DNA from: Cryptobacterium sp. CAG:338
GTDB taxonomy: Bacteria; Actinomycetota; Coriobacteriia; Coriobacteriales; Eggerthellaceae
NCBI GenBank assembly: GCA_000435475.1
Contig: FR896061.1
Location: 5,971-34,790, forward strand
Direction: 5' to 3'
DNA length: 28,820 bases
Part shown: in pieces, positions 14,219-23,079 of the stretch
Position numbering within the stretch: position 1 is the stretch's first letter
Layout of the letters: each line of letters opens with the position of its first letter
The notes under the pieces: model-generated
Database searches by the model: none
What the model was told of the DNA's origin: nothing
Seen by the model: the letters and a program-made list of their open reading frames with translations, nothing else
Program-made: the position numbers and the translations under genes

Positions 14219-16393
14219 ATGAGCATACGTAAGCTATTGGCGCGTTCAGCAAGCTCAATGAGCACGTGGGGTCTACGCCACATTGCGAGGCGTCCCGCAG
14301 CTAACATGCCTGGAAAAATTGCGTTAAAGCTTGATCCTCAAATTATTGCCGAATCCATGGGGAAGGTGACCGAGGGTTCTATTGTGGTGGTAGGCACCAA
14401 CGGTAAGACCACCATTACTAATATGATTGCTGACGCGCTTGAACGACAGGGCAAGACGGTTGCCTGCAATCGTACGGGTGCTAATCTGGCCTATGGAGTA
14501 GCAACAACCCTTCTTCAAACAAAAGGAAGCGTTGAATGGGGCGTTTTTGAGTCAGATGAACTGTGGTTGGCTCATACGTTACCCCAGGTTCAAGCAAGCT
14601 ATGTTTTGCTCCTTAATCTCTTTCGTGATCAGCTTGATCGGTGTGGAGAAATCGATCGTGTACAGGATGCTATCGTGCAGGCCTTGAGCGAATCGCCCGA
14701 CACTGTGTTGCTCTACAATGCCGACGATCCCTTGTGTGCCATGGTTGCGTTGCGTGTTCCCAACAAATCAGTTGCTTTTGGTGTGGGTGAAGATCTTCAT
14801 CAGCAGCAAAATATGGTAAGCGATGCGCAGATGTGTCAGCGCTGTTCGGCGATGTTTACCTATGAGTATCGTCAATATGGGCAGTTGGGAACTTACTCAT
14901 GTCCTAACTGCGGTTTTTCGCGTCCTAATTTAGACTTTGCGGCAAAGCACGCGGTATTCGGAAACGATATTTCTTTCGAGGTCGAAGAAGCTGCAACGGG
15001 TGCTCATGCTTCCCTTCGTGCTCAGCGTGCAGGCGTATATATGATCTATAACGTGATGGCAGCATGGTTGGCTTCGCATTTTGCAGGGGTAAGTGATGAG
15101 GTTTTTCAGCAAGCAATAGATCTATTCGACCCTCAAAATGGACGCTTGCAGTCACTTACCATTCAAGGTCGTCCAATTCTGCTGAATTTGGCGAAAAATC
15201 CTACGGGCTTTAACCAGAATATGAAGCTTATTACGCAGGCAGAAGGCAAGAAAGTTGCGGCATTCTTCATCAACGACAACGAAGCAGATGGTCATGATAT
15301 TTCTTGGATTTGGGACTGTGATTTCGAAGAGCTTGCAGAGCAAAAAGACGTCATAGTATATGCAGGAGGTATTCGCAAAAACGATCTGCAACTCCGTCTT
15401 CGCTATGCGGGTATAGAGGCAAAAACCATCAACAGCGTAGATGAGATGGTGGATGAAGCTCTTTCAATGCCAGCTGAGTGGAAGATGTACGCAATAGCAA
15501 ATTACACTTCTCTTCCTGCGGTACGGGATTCTCTCATGGCTCGCGCAGATAAAGAGCAAGTAGCTAAAGTGGCAGAGGGAACGAACGAACCAACTCGCAA
15601 AACTCATGCGCATGTGCATCAAGAAGGGGTAGAGCAATTTACCGAACGACCTTTGCGCATCGTTCATTTATTCCCTGATCTTTTAAACCTCTATGGTGAC
15701 GGTGGAAACGTACGCGTTTTGGCACAGCGTTGCAGATGGCGTGAAATTCCTGTTGAGGTCGAGGCGGTTCATTTCGGCGAAGAGGCTCATCTTGATTCGG
15801 CGGATATTGTCATGCTAGGTGGCGGCCCTGATAGAGAGCAGAAACTTGCTTCTGAAGCGCTGTTTGCGATGAAAGATGAATTGCGTACCTATATAGAAAG
15901 CAATGGACCTCTTTTGGCAATTTGCGGCGGATACCAAATTTTGGGACGTCGTTGGCTTATGGGTGAGGAAGAAGTTGAAGGCTTGTCTCTTATAGATGCA
16001 GAAACGCTTCGTGCAGGGACGGGCTTTGATCGTTTGATTGACAACATCGTTCTTTCTTCACCGTTGGCTCAAATGCCTGTTGTGGGTTATGAAAACCATG
16101 CGGGACGCACTAAGCTCGGAATGGGAATGGAGCCGTTTGGAAAAGTGGTTTCTCAGGTAGGGCACGGAAATGATGACATTTCTGGGGCTGATGGTGTGCA
16201 CTATCGCAATTGTATCGGTACGTATTTGCACGGTCCGCTTCTCGGTAAGAATCCTGAAATTGCGGATTATCTTATCAAGGCAGCTTTGCAACGTCGATTA
16301 GGACAGGATGCTTCGGTTTCGCTTGCTTCTCTCGATGATGCGATTGAACGTAACGCAAACGCATATATGGCTCAACGTTTGGGGGTCTCGTAG
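14219..16393 (+). CDS. murT-gatD: Lipid II isoglutaminyl synthase as a single-chain MurT-GatD fusion
   Basis: 724 residues from the ATG at 14219 (MSIRKLLAR), which has GGAGAGGA just upstream. Residues 1 to about 435 are MurT: opening PGKIALKLDP, ATP loop GTNGKTT (59-65), the MurT zinc-ribbon Cys206/Cys209 and Cys228/Cys231 inserted in the Mur ligase core, and the C-terminal DUF1727 block with NDNEADGHDISWIWDCDFE (Asp366 fits the catalytic Asp). A polar linker of about 30 residues follows. GatD starts near 467 (LRIVHLFPDLLNLYGDGGN), with nucleophile Cys569 in LAICGGYQILG and His671 in YLHGPLL. GatD frees ammonia from glutamine and MurT uses it with ATP to amidate D-Glu of lipid II. In most species these are two overlapping genes. 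No stop or frameshift separates the halves. An LCP cell-wall gene follows. Confidence 0.93.
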   Translation: MSIRKLLARSASSMSTWGLRHIARRPAANMPGKIALKLDPQIIAESMGKVTEGSIVVVGTNGKTTITNMIADALERQGKTVACNRTGANLAYGVATTLLQTKGSVEWGVFESDELWLAHTLPQVQASYVLLLNLFRDQLDRCGEIDRVQDAIVQALSESPDTVLLYNADDPLCAMVALRVPNKSVAFGVGEDLHQQQNMVSDAQMCQRCSAMFTYEYRQYGQLGTYSCPNCGFSRPNLDFAAKHAVFGNDISFEVEEAATGAHASLRAQRAGVYMIYNVMAAWLASHFAGVSDEVFQQAIDLFDPQNGRLQSLTIQGRPILLNLAKNPTGFNQNMKLITQAEGKKVAAFFINDNEADGHDISWIWDCDFEELAEQKDVIVYAGGIRKNDLQLRLRYAGIEAKTINSVDEMVDEALSMPAEWKMYAIANYTSLPAVRDSLMARADKEQVAKVAEGTNEPTRKTHAHVHQEGVEQFTERPLRIVHLFPDLLNLYGDGGNVRVLAQRCRWREIPVEVEAVHFGEEAHLDSADIVMLGGGPDREQKLASEALFAMKDELRTYIESNGPLLAICGGYQILGRRWLMGEEEVEGLSLIDAETLRAGTGFDRLIDNIVLSSPLAQMPVVGYENHAGRTKLGMGMEPFGKVVSQVGHGNDDISGADGVHYRNCIGTYLHGPLLGKNPEIADYLIKAALQRRLGQDASVSLASLDDAIERNANAYMAQRLGVS

Positions 16394-17141
16394 TTTTCAG
16401 GCTCCCTGAACGAGCTTTTGAATCGCACTCAAGTTTTGTAAAAAATACGAAAAAGTTTCCAAATTCCGTGCAATATATGATTTTTGCCGAATTTGTTTGC
16501 GCTTTATACAAATAATTTGCATTATTAATCTCATGTTTGCTTCAAATAACAAACCAACAAAACGCTCCGCCCGCACTCGTGGGGGCGCAGAGCGTCCACA
16601 TGCGGATCGTCGTGCTACTCGATCCGATGCTCAAATGTCGCGTAATCAAAGCGTTCATTCATTTGATCGCTCAGCGTATGGCAATAGTTCTGCACATAAC
16701 TCTCGACGTAAGTCGGCTGGAGCGGAAGCGTATAGCGCAAGCAATTATGGTTCTTCTACGCACCGTGCAAATAACAGGTCTTCTAATTACATTCCTGCTA
16801 CTCCTGCTGGTGCTAATCGCCGTTATGTCCAAAACGCTAAGAGCCGTGAATTTGTTCGTCAGCAGCATGAGCGTAAGAAAAAAAGTAAGCGCAAGCGCAT
16901 ATTGTTTGTGTCTCTTGCGGTAGTTTGCGTTTTGCTGCTGGGAGGAATTGGCGCTGCTTGGGCATACATTAGTCAGGTTGATAATTCGTTGCGCGACGAC
17001 TTGGATGCTGATCTTTTGAATTCACTTGCAGTAACGGACTCTCCGTCTGATCCGTTCTATATGCTCTTGATTGGTGCGGATAAATCACAAGATCGTGATG
17101 AGTCTGGTGAATATGGCGGTTTCTACCCAACCCACTCCAAT

Positions 17142-17178
17142 ATTTTTGTACCCGGTGACGATTCTTGCACGCGTTGAC
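17142..17178 (+). repeat. Diverged 18-bp tandem duplication breaking the LCP frame (period 19)
   Basis: 17142-17159 and 17161-17178 match at 14 of 18 positions. The second copy gives the LCP-like reading Ile-Leu-Ala-Arg-Val-Asp; the first does not. The 19-bp gain shifts the frame by one. Confidence 0.8.
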
Positions 17179-17445
17179 CCCAAGGAAAAAGAGGTAACGC
17201 TCATTTCTATCCCGCGTGACACCCAGGTAGATATTCCGGGACATGGAACTCAGAAAATCAACGCGGCTTATGCGTTTGGTGGAGCATCTCTTGCGGTTGA
17301 TACGGTTTCAGAACTAGCAGGGGTTCCTATCAGCCATTACGCTGAAATCGATTTTGATGGCTTCAAAGCGGTAGTGGATGCTTTGGGTGGCATCGAGGTA
17401 GACGTTCCTATGGAAATTAACGACGACATGGCAGGGGGGCATGTC

Positions 17446-17485
17446 GATGCTGGCCCGCCAACCCCGATGCTGGCCTGCAAACGCT
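17446..17485 (+). repeat. Diverged 20-bp tandem duplication breaking the LCP frame
   Basis: 17446-17465 and 17466-17485 match at 16 of 20 positions, the first ten identical (GATGCTGGCC). The second copy continues as Asp-Ala-Gly-Leu-Gln-Thr-Leu-Asn-Gly, the family reading. The 20-bp gain shifts the frame and, with the upstream 19 bp, returns it to the original. Confidence 0.85.
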
Positions 17486-18270
17486 CAATGGTGAACAGGC
17501 GCTTATCCTTTGCCGAAGCCGTCATAATTACGACGATATTGGTAACGGCGATGCTATTCGTGCTGCAAATCAAAGACTGGTGCTTTCCGCCATCATGGAA
17601 AAAGTAATGAATTCCGATGTTGCTACGATCACAAATACGGTTGGCACCTTAGCAAACTATGTAACAACTGACTATAGCGTTGCTGGCTTGGTCGGTCTTG
17701 CTCAGTCAATGATCGGCATAGATGTTGCAAACAATGTTTACACGGCAGCGGTTCCAACTACTTCAGTGTATGAGAATGACCTTTGGTGGGAAATTCTTGA
17801 TGAAGATGCTTGGCAGAAAATGATGGATCGCGTCAAACAGGGACTTTCTCCTACGGAAGAAACCCAAGTAGATGAAGCTTCAGGCGCTACGATGTCATCT
17901 GCTGGTGGCGGCGGCTCAGGCAATTCTGATGGTGAAAGCTCGAGTTCCTCGTCGAGCAGTGCGTCACTTTCAGGTGTCCATATTTCAGTGAAAAATGGTA
18001 GTGGTATTGCTGGATGCGCTAACGAAGCAGCAGCTAAACTAACTCCTGATGGCGCCATTGTGGAAACAGGCAATGCGGATGATTTTAACTATTCGCAAAC
18101 GCTCATTATCTATGAGGATTCCTCGCAAAGTGAAGAGGCACAAAAGATTGCCGATCTGCTGGGAGTGGGTCAAGTTAAGCAAAACGACGGGACTTATGCC
18201 TTCTCAGGTGATTTCTTAGTGGTAGTGGGCAGTGACTGGTCTTAAAAGCTAAGTTAGAACAGCTTGCTTT

Positions 18271-18305
18271 AAAGTGCTCAAGGAGTTTTTCCTTGGGCGC
18301 TTTTT
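18271..18305 (+). terminator. Intrinsic terminator between LCP gene and rlmH
   Basis: AAAGTGCTCAAGG (18271-18283) pairs with CCTTGGGCGCTTT with two G-U pairs. T-rich sequence (TTTTTATTTG) follows on the plus strand, ending the LCP transcript. The stem lies just past the rlmH stop on the other strand and may also serve that gene, though its T-run on minus is short. Confidence 0.75.
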
Positions 18306-18747
18306 ATTTGTGATATGGTTCGCCGCGCGATATTTTAAATGCTCGATACAATTGCTCGAGAAGCACTACTCGTGCCAAGTTGTGGGGCAAAGTTATGGGT
18401 CCGAAACTGATGCGCTCAGTGGCGTGCTGTTTTACTTCAGAGATAACGCCGTCGCTTCCTCCGATGATAAACACCAATTGAGAACTTCCCGAAAGGGCAT
18501 AGGTGTCGATTTTTGTTGCAAGTGTTTCACTTGAGATTTCTTTTCCTTTGATGTCTAAAAGGAGGATGGGAGCATGATCGGGAAGATGGGAGAGCAAGAG
18601 CTCGGCTTCACGTTCTTTGTTTGAGTCCGGAAATTCTTTTACGGTTATTTTGCAATAAGCTCCTAAGCGTTTGAGATATTCTGCGCAAGCTTCTTTCCAG
18701 AATGATTCTTTTAGCTTGCCAACCGCAAAAATCGTTATAGACAGCAC
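18304..18747 (-). CDS. rlmH: 23S rRNA pseudouridine-1915 N3-methyltransferase
   Basis: 147 residues, close to the usual 155. The start chosen is GTG at 18747 (then Leu-Ser-Ile-Thr-Ile-Phe-Ala-Val-Gly-Lys-Leu-Lys), because AAAGGAG lies 5 nt upstream and the family begins exactly there; the frame is open further without support. The SPOUT knot motifs are intact: FIIGGSDG (SAM loop) and the C-terminal LPHNLARVVLLEQLYRAFKISRGEPYHK segment, kept to the last residue. RlmH methylates pseudouridine 1915 in helix 69 of 23S rRNA on assembled ribosomes. It faces the LCP gene tail to tail and is divergent from the MMPL gene, so its setting is not functionally informative. Confidence 0.96.
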   Translation of the reverse strand: MLSITIFAVGKLKESFWKEACAEYLKRLGAYCKITVKEFPDSNKEREAELLLSHLPDHAPILLLDIKGKEISSETLATKIDTYALSGSSQLVFIIGGSDGVISEVKQHATERISFGPITLPHNLARVVLLEQLYRAFKISRGEPYHK

Positions 18748-18979
18748 GAATACTCCTTTACAATAAGGATTAGCAAACGTAAACCGCTTGCGCTTGGGCT
18801 TGAACCCATAGAGCAGGGTATTTAGCCTCATGCAGAAATAAGCAAGCTACCGTCAGAGTCATTTCTCAAGGTAAGTGTTTCTGCGCAGCAATTTTCTGCA
18901 TAACTGCTATTTCTGTACGGCAATCATACTGGTTCTAGTCTTGCTTGCAAACGGCGATGTAGTAAATGGGGACTGCAAC

Positions 18980-21133
18980 GTGCATGACTTTGCTGACAAG
19001 ATATTTCGAGGGGCACTTAACCACCGTCGTGTGGTCATAGTGATTGCTGCACTTTTGTTTATAGTTTCGGTCTTATGTATTCCTAACGTAAAAATTAACT
19101 ACCAGTTTTCTGATTATCTTCCTGAAAGTTCAGAATCTACAGTTTCTTTGCGCGTCATGGAGGAAGCTTTTAATTCTCCCACGCCCAATTCAAACATTAT
19201 GGTCGAAGGACTATCTCTGACTCAGGCAAGTGAACTTGCTGCTCAAATGGAAACAATTGAGGGCGTTGAAGAGGTAATGTGGCTGGGGACTACCTGTGAT
19301 ACTTCTCAGCCCTTAGAGACCTATGATCCCGATGTGGTGTCTGCCTATAAAAAAGGGGATTCATATCTGTATCAGGTGGCGCTCGATACTTCAGTGGCTA
19401 CGCAATCCATGGATTTTATTCGTGAAGCAGCAAACGAAGTCGGAGCAACTGACGTTTCAATGTCAGGTGAAGCAATTAATTCTGCGGTAGCTCAAGGCTC
19501 TTCTGATTTTGAAATTCAGCTCATACTAGTAATGGCTGTTATCGTCATTTTGGGATTATTGCTTATTACAAGCGGAGCATGGTTTGAGCCGGTTCTGTTT
19601 CTTTCCGTGATTGGTATTTCGATTGTTTACAACTTGGGTACCAATATTATTTTCGGAGAAATATCCTTTATTACCCAAATGTGTGCCGCTGTTTTGCAGT
19701 TAGCAGTCTCAATGGATTACGGCATAGTTATGCTGCATGCCTTCCGAGGTTTTAAAGCTCAGGGCTTAACTTCGTATGATGCGGCGGTTGCCGCTATGCA
19801 TAAGGCAGCAGCTGTTATTGCTTCATCTGCTGCAACCACCTTTTTCGGTTTTCTTTCTCTTTGCGTTATGGCATTTCTCATTGGTGCCGATATGGGTGTG
19901 GTATTGGCAAAGGGAATCGTATTCAGCTTCCTGTGCGTGCTGTTTTTGTTGCCTATCTTGGTACTTTCGAGCGAAAAACTGCTTAAAAAGACTGCGCATA
20001 AAAAGTTTTTACCTTCGTTTGATAAGTTTGCAGTTTGGTGCATGCGAATTGCTGTTCCCTTTACGGTCATTATTGCCTTAATAACTGTTCCGGCATACCT
20101 TGGTCAAAAACAACCGAATTTTGTGTATGGTGCAAGTGGTTTTGTGGAGCCTGGCACGGAACTTTACGAAGAAACTAATGCAATAAATGAAACGTTTGGC
20201 GCGCAAGAGCAGTGGGTAATGCTGGTCCCCGAAGGCGATTGGGGTCGTGAGCTCCAAATGGTAAAGCGCATTGAAGATCTTGAAGGCGTATCGGCTGTTA
20301 CTTCGTACGTTACGGCAGTGTCTGCCAATATCCCCACTGATATGGTACCTTCTGAAGATTTGTCCCAACTTGTGTCGGGCGGCTATTCGCGCATTGTGGT
20401 ATCGACCTCGGTTGAAGGGGAAAGTGAAGAAGCGTTTTCTCTGGTACAGGCTTTGCGTGATATAGGGGATGAATTTTATCCCGAGGAAAACTATTTAGTG
20501 GGTTCGGCCGTTACCTCCTATGACATGTCTCTTATTGTCAATGATGATTCTCTTCGTATCTTTATAGCTTCAGTAGTGGCAATTGGCTTAGTACTTCTTC
20601 TGATGTTCCGCAGTTTGAGTATTCCTCTCATGCTGCTTTTGACAATTGAAATTTCAATCTGGATCAATTTAGCAATTCCTTATTTCACGGGAGAAAGCAT
20701 CCAGTACATTGGCTATCTCATTATTAGCGCCATTATGCTGGGTGCAACGGTTGACTACACCATTATTCTGTCGCGTGCATATTTGGATCGTCGTGTTGAA
20801 ATGGAAAAACGTCCCGCTATGCTTTCAGCTATTTCTTATTCGGCGATTACCATTTTGACCTCGGCAACAATTCTTACGGTGTGCGGGGCCTTTATCGGAA
20901 TTATTTCTAGTAATGGTGTTATTGCCGGTTTAGGAACCCTTATTGGTAGAGGTGCCTTTATTGCAGCACTCAATACGTTTTTGCTACTTCCTATTCTCTT
21001 TATGGTGCTGGATAAAGTGGTGGAAAAGACCACCTGGAAGGCCCGCTTCTATCACGGAGATAACCGTGGCATTCATGGCGGAAACAATAACAGTAATCTC
21101 TCCGCTCAAACTTCGCATGGTAAAGAGGGGTAG
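18980..21133 (+). CDS. MMPL/RND-family membrane transporter
   Basis: 717 residues from a GTG at 18980 (then His-Asp-Phe-Ala-Asp-Lys), picked because GGGGA lies 7 nt upstream and the next residues match the family opening; an upstream GTG at 18875 would add 35 residues with an extra hydrophobic stretch. The protein is an internal duplication: each half has one helix, a large outer loop (about 45-185 and 385-535) and five helices, 12 in all. The RND charge sites appear as VSMDYGIVMLHAFR and ATVDYTIILSRAY. MMPL proteins use the proton gradient to move lipids or other hydrophobic compounds outward. It is followed after 5 bp by a secreted LxxG-repeat protein and is surely co-transcribed with it. 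The cargo is unknown. The 232 bp to rlmH hold only promoters, not resolved. Confidence 0.87.
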   Translation: MHDFADKIFRGALNHRRVVIVIAALLFIVSVLCIPNVKINYQFSDYLPESSESTVSLRVMEEAFNSPTPNSNIMVEGLSLTQASELAAQMETIEGVEEVMWLGTTCDTSQPLETYDPDVVSAYKKGDSYLYQVALDTSVATQSMDFIREAANEVGATDVSMSGEAINSAVAQGSSDFEIQLILVMAVIVILGLLLITSGAWFEPVLFLSVIGISIVYNLGTNIIFGEISFITQMCAAVLQLAVSMDYGIVMLHAFRGFKAQGLTSYDAAVAAMHKAAAVIASSAATTFFGFLSLCVMAFLIGADMGVVLAKGIVFSFLCVLFLLPILVLSSEKLLKKTAHKKFLPSFDKFAVWCMRIAVPFTVIIALITVPAYLGQKQPNFVYGASGFVEPGTELYEETNAINETFGAQEQWVMLVPEGDWGRELQMVKRIEDLEGVSAVTSYVTAVSANIPTDMVPSEDLSQLVSGGYSRIVVSTSVEGESEEAFSLVQALRDIGDEFYPEENYLVGSAVTSYDMSLIVNDDSLRIFIASVVAIGLVLLLMFRSLSIPLMLLLTIEISIWINLAIPYFTGESIQYIGYLIISAIMLGATVDYTIILSRAYLDRRVEMEKRPAMLSAISYSAITILTSATILTVCGAFIGIISSNGVIAGLGTLIGRGAFIAALNTFLLLPILFMVLDKVVEKTTWKARFYHGDNRGIHGGNNNSNLSAQTSHGKEG

Positions 21134-21138
21134 ATAAT

Positions 21139-22851
21139 ATGCGCTACGAAACTTTTGGACATAAGGATAAACGCAACAGAAGTAACAGAAAGCAACTTCA
21201 GTCAAAGCGGGTTTTGGCAGGTGCATTCCTTCTCCTGGTGTTGGCGGTGCCCGTTACGGCAGTTCCTGTGATGGTGAATGCTCAAGAGACAGAACAAAGT
21301 TCTGGGGCTTTGCAGGAACAGGCTAGTGGGACACTTGCAGCAGCGGACGTGGTGGGAAGCGCTGAAAAGAAAGAGGTTGTGTATGCTACGTTGGATGGTA
21401 GCGGAGCAAATAAAAGTGCCTACGTTGTTAATGTTTTAGAAGGAAACGCGGGCGAAACAGTTCAAGATTTTGGGGCATATGAGCAGGTAGTAAATCTTAC
21501 TGATACCTCTGAACTTACGCAGCTTTCCGATTCGGTTATTGCCACCCTACCCGAAGGGGAGTTTTCCTATCAAGGTAGTCTGTCCGATGCTCAGACTCCC
21601 TGGAATATTTCGCTGAAGTACTTCTTGGACGGGCAAGAAATTTCACCTAATGAGGTTGCAGGGAAGAGTGGGCATTTAGAAATAACAATTCAGACTTCGC
21701 AGAATACCTCGGTTGATCCTCGTTATTTTGAAAACTATCTCATGCAAATTACCTGTACTCTTCCTATGGAAAACACCACAGAGGTAAAAACCGATCAGGG
21801 ATCTATAGCTCTTTCTGGTTCTGATGTGACGGTAAGTTTCATGGTTATGCCCGATAAAGAAGGCAATGTTTCTTTAAGTGCAGATGTTACCAATTTTGAA
21901 ATGAGTGGCATTAGCTTTGCGGCAATTCCCTTTTCTATGGCGCTTGATTTTCCTAACACCGATAGCTTGGTGGCGCAGTTTGACGGACTTATTGAGGGAA
22001 CCGAGCAACTTCACGCGGGAGCACAGGATCTCGCAAATGGCGTAGATGAAGTGGATTCGGCAACCAAGCAGGCGGCGTCGGGCGCTGCAGAACTTGCAGC
22101 GGGTGCTACTCAGATGACGCAAGGACTTCAGCAATATCAACAGGGTTTACGTGATAGCGCGGATGATGCTGCAAGTTCGGTTTCTGAGGAAGAAATTCAA
22201 AAAGCTTCGGATGATTACCAGCAAGCCGTTGGTGCGTACACGGCTGCGTTTGCACAAGCTTACGAAGGCATCCTTTCAGGATATGGAACACCAATTACTG
22301 ACGAAATAAAGCAGCGGGCTTTGGCTCAGGCAGCGCAAAATCCGGTAGTTTCAGACTATCAGGCCAACATGGCAAATAAGCTTGAAACTCTGACGACGCT
22401 TGTTGCTGCCCAAGGTGGTTCGCAGGGCGCTGCGCAAGCACTTACGGGTGCTGCGGAGGGGTTAGGATCTCTGGAGAATACCTCATCGCTTCTTGGTGGT
22501 AGTGCCTCTTTGGGGATGGGTGTACAGGAACTTGCAAGCGGGCTTGATCAGTTAGCAGGTGGCACGGGGGATCTGAGCGAGGGCACTAGTGATCTTGCGC
22601 AGGGAACGCAGACGCTCGCGCAGGAAACACAAGGAATTCCCGATGCAGTACAAGCCGAAATCGACGAACTCATGTCTGCTTATGACAAATCAGATTTTGA
22701 ACCCGCAAGTTTTACCAGCTCGAAAAATACGAATGTTACACTGGTGCAATTCGTTATGACAACCGATTCTATTAAGGTTGATGAACCAACGGCAGCTGAA
22801 GAACCAGCACAAGAAGAAACGCTCTTGGATAGATTTCTTGCTCTGTTTTAA
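21139..22851 (+). CDS. Secreted YhgE/Pip-like LxxG-repeat protein, MMPL partner
   Basis: 570 residues. A basic N-terminus (K/R-rich, 1-24), a hydrophobic core (LAGAFLLLVLAVPVTAV) and a likely cleavage after VNA (about residue 48) form a signal peptide; no other clear membrane helix is seen. Residues 50-275 form a beta-rich domain. From about 278 to 340 and 455 to 510 the chain shows heptad-like L-x-x-G repeats (LHAGAQDLANGVDEV, LASGLDQLAGGTGDLSEG), as in YhgE/Pip-type proteins linked to MMPL pumps. The segment between is helical and Ala/Gln-rich. The last 30 residues are acidic and end with LLDRFLALF. It probably works in the cell envelope next to the MMPL transporter as an extracytoplasmic adaptor (inference). 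Confidence 0.7.
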   Translation: MRYETFGHKDKRNRSNRKQLQSKRVLAGAFLLLVLAVPVTAVPVMVNAQETEQSSGALQEQASGTLAAADVVGSAEKKEVVYATLDGSGANKSAYVVNVLEGNAGETVQDFGAYEQVVNLTDTSELTQLSDSVIATLPEGEFSYQGSLSDAQTPWNISLKYFLDGQEISPNEVAGKSGHLEITIQTSQNTSVDPRYFENYLMQITCTLPMENTTEVKTDQGSIALSGSDVTVSFMVMPDKEGNVSLSADVTNFEMSGISFAAIPFSMALDFPNTDSLVAQFDGLIEGTEQLHAGAQDLANGVDEVDSATKQAASGAAELAAGATQMTQGLQQYQQGLRDSADDAASSVSEEEIQKASDDYQQAVGAYTAAFAQAYEGILSGYGTPITDEIKQRALAQAAQNPVVSDYQANMANKLETLTTLVAAQGGSQGAAQALTGAAEGLGSLENTSSLLGGSASLGMGVQELASGLDQLAGGTGDLSEGTSDLAQGTQTLAQETQGIPDAVQAEIDELMSAYDKSDFEPASFTSSKNTNVTLVQFVMTTDSIKVDEPTAAEEPAQEETLLDRFLALF

Positions 22852-23079
22852 GGGTGTTGCGCTGTTTTGATGCGTTGCTTTTAGTAAGTTAAGGCGGATG
22901 GCGAATGCGCTCAAATGAATAGCGAGTATGCCAAAGCGGACTATGAATCCGCCAAAATAGATATCGTGGCTTTATCTTGCCTTAGAGAACGGTATGATTA
23001 ACGAAAAACCAAAGAAGGTGGCTTATGGGTAGGCCACCGATACTGATACAGAAACCCTCGATTTGCAAGGAACACGCAT

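Larger units (their letters stand above)
16533..18245 (+). pseudogene. LCP (LytR-CpsA-Psr) family cell-wall ligase, frame broken twice
   Basis: Three consecutive frames (16533-17141, 17161-17445, 17466-18245) join into one protein if 19 bp (17142-17160) and 20 bp (17446-17465) are removed: 557 residues, frame restored exactly. Layout: a polar, basic Ser/Asn/Arg-rich cytoplasmic tail (1-122), one membrane helix (123-145), an LCP domain from DPFYMLLIGAD (173) with SIPRDTQVDIPG, INAAYAFGG and ALILCRSRHNYDD, then a Ser/Gly-rich linker and a LytR_C domain. LCP enzymes attach wall polymers from undecaprenyl phosphate to peptidoglycan outside the membrane. The expected YRTDSN reads YPTHSN just before the first break. 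Both breaks are tandem near-duplications and probably sequencing artefacts; if real, the gene is dead. The start has no strong ribosome site. The 139 bp upstream hold only a weak hairpin (16401-16415). Confidence 0.85.

Noticed and set aside
17142..17485. Programmed frameshifting or translational bypassing in the LCP gene
   Set aside because: No slippery site or stop-adjacent hop signal is seen; the tandem copies with previous-base substitutions are better explained by read-end errors.
17071..17607. Separate gene in the middle of the LCP region
   Set aside because: Its first residues are out-of-frame LCP sequence and its last third is nonsense after the second duplication; it is only the middle part of one broken gene.
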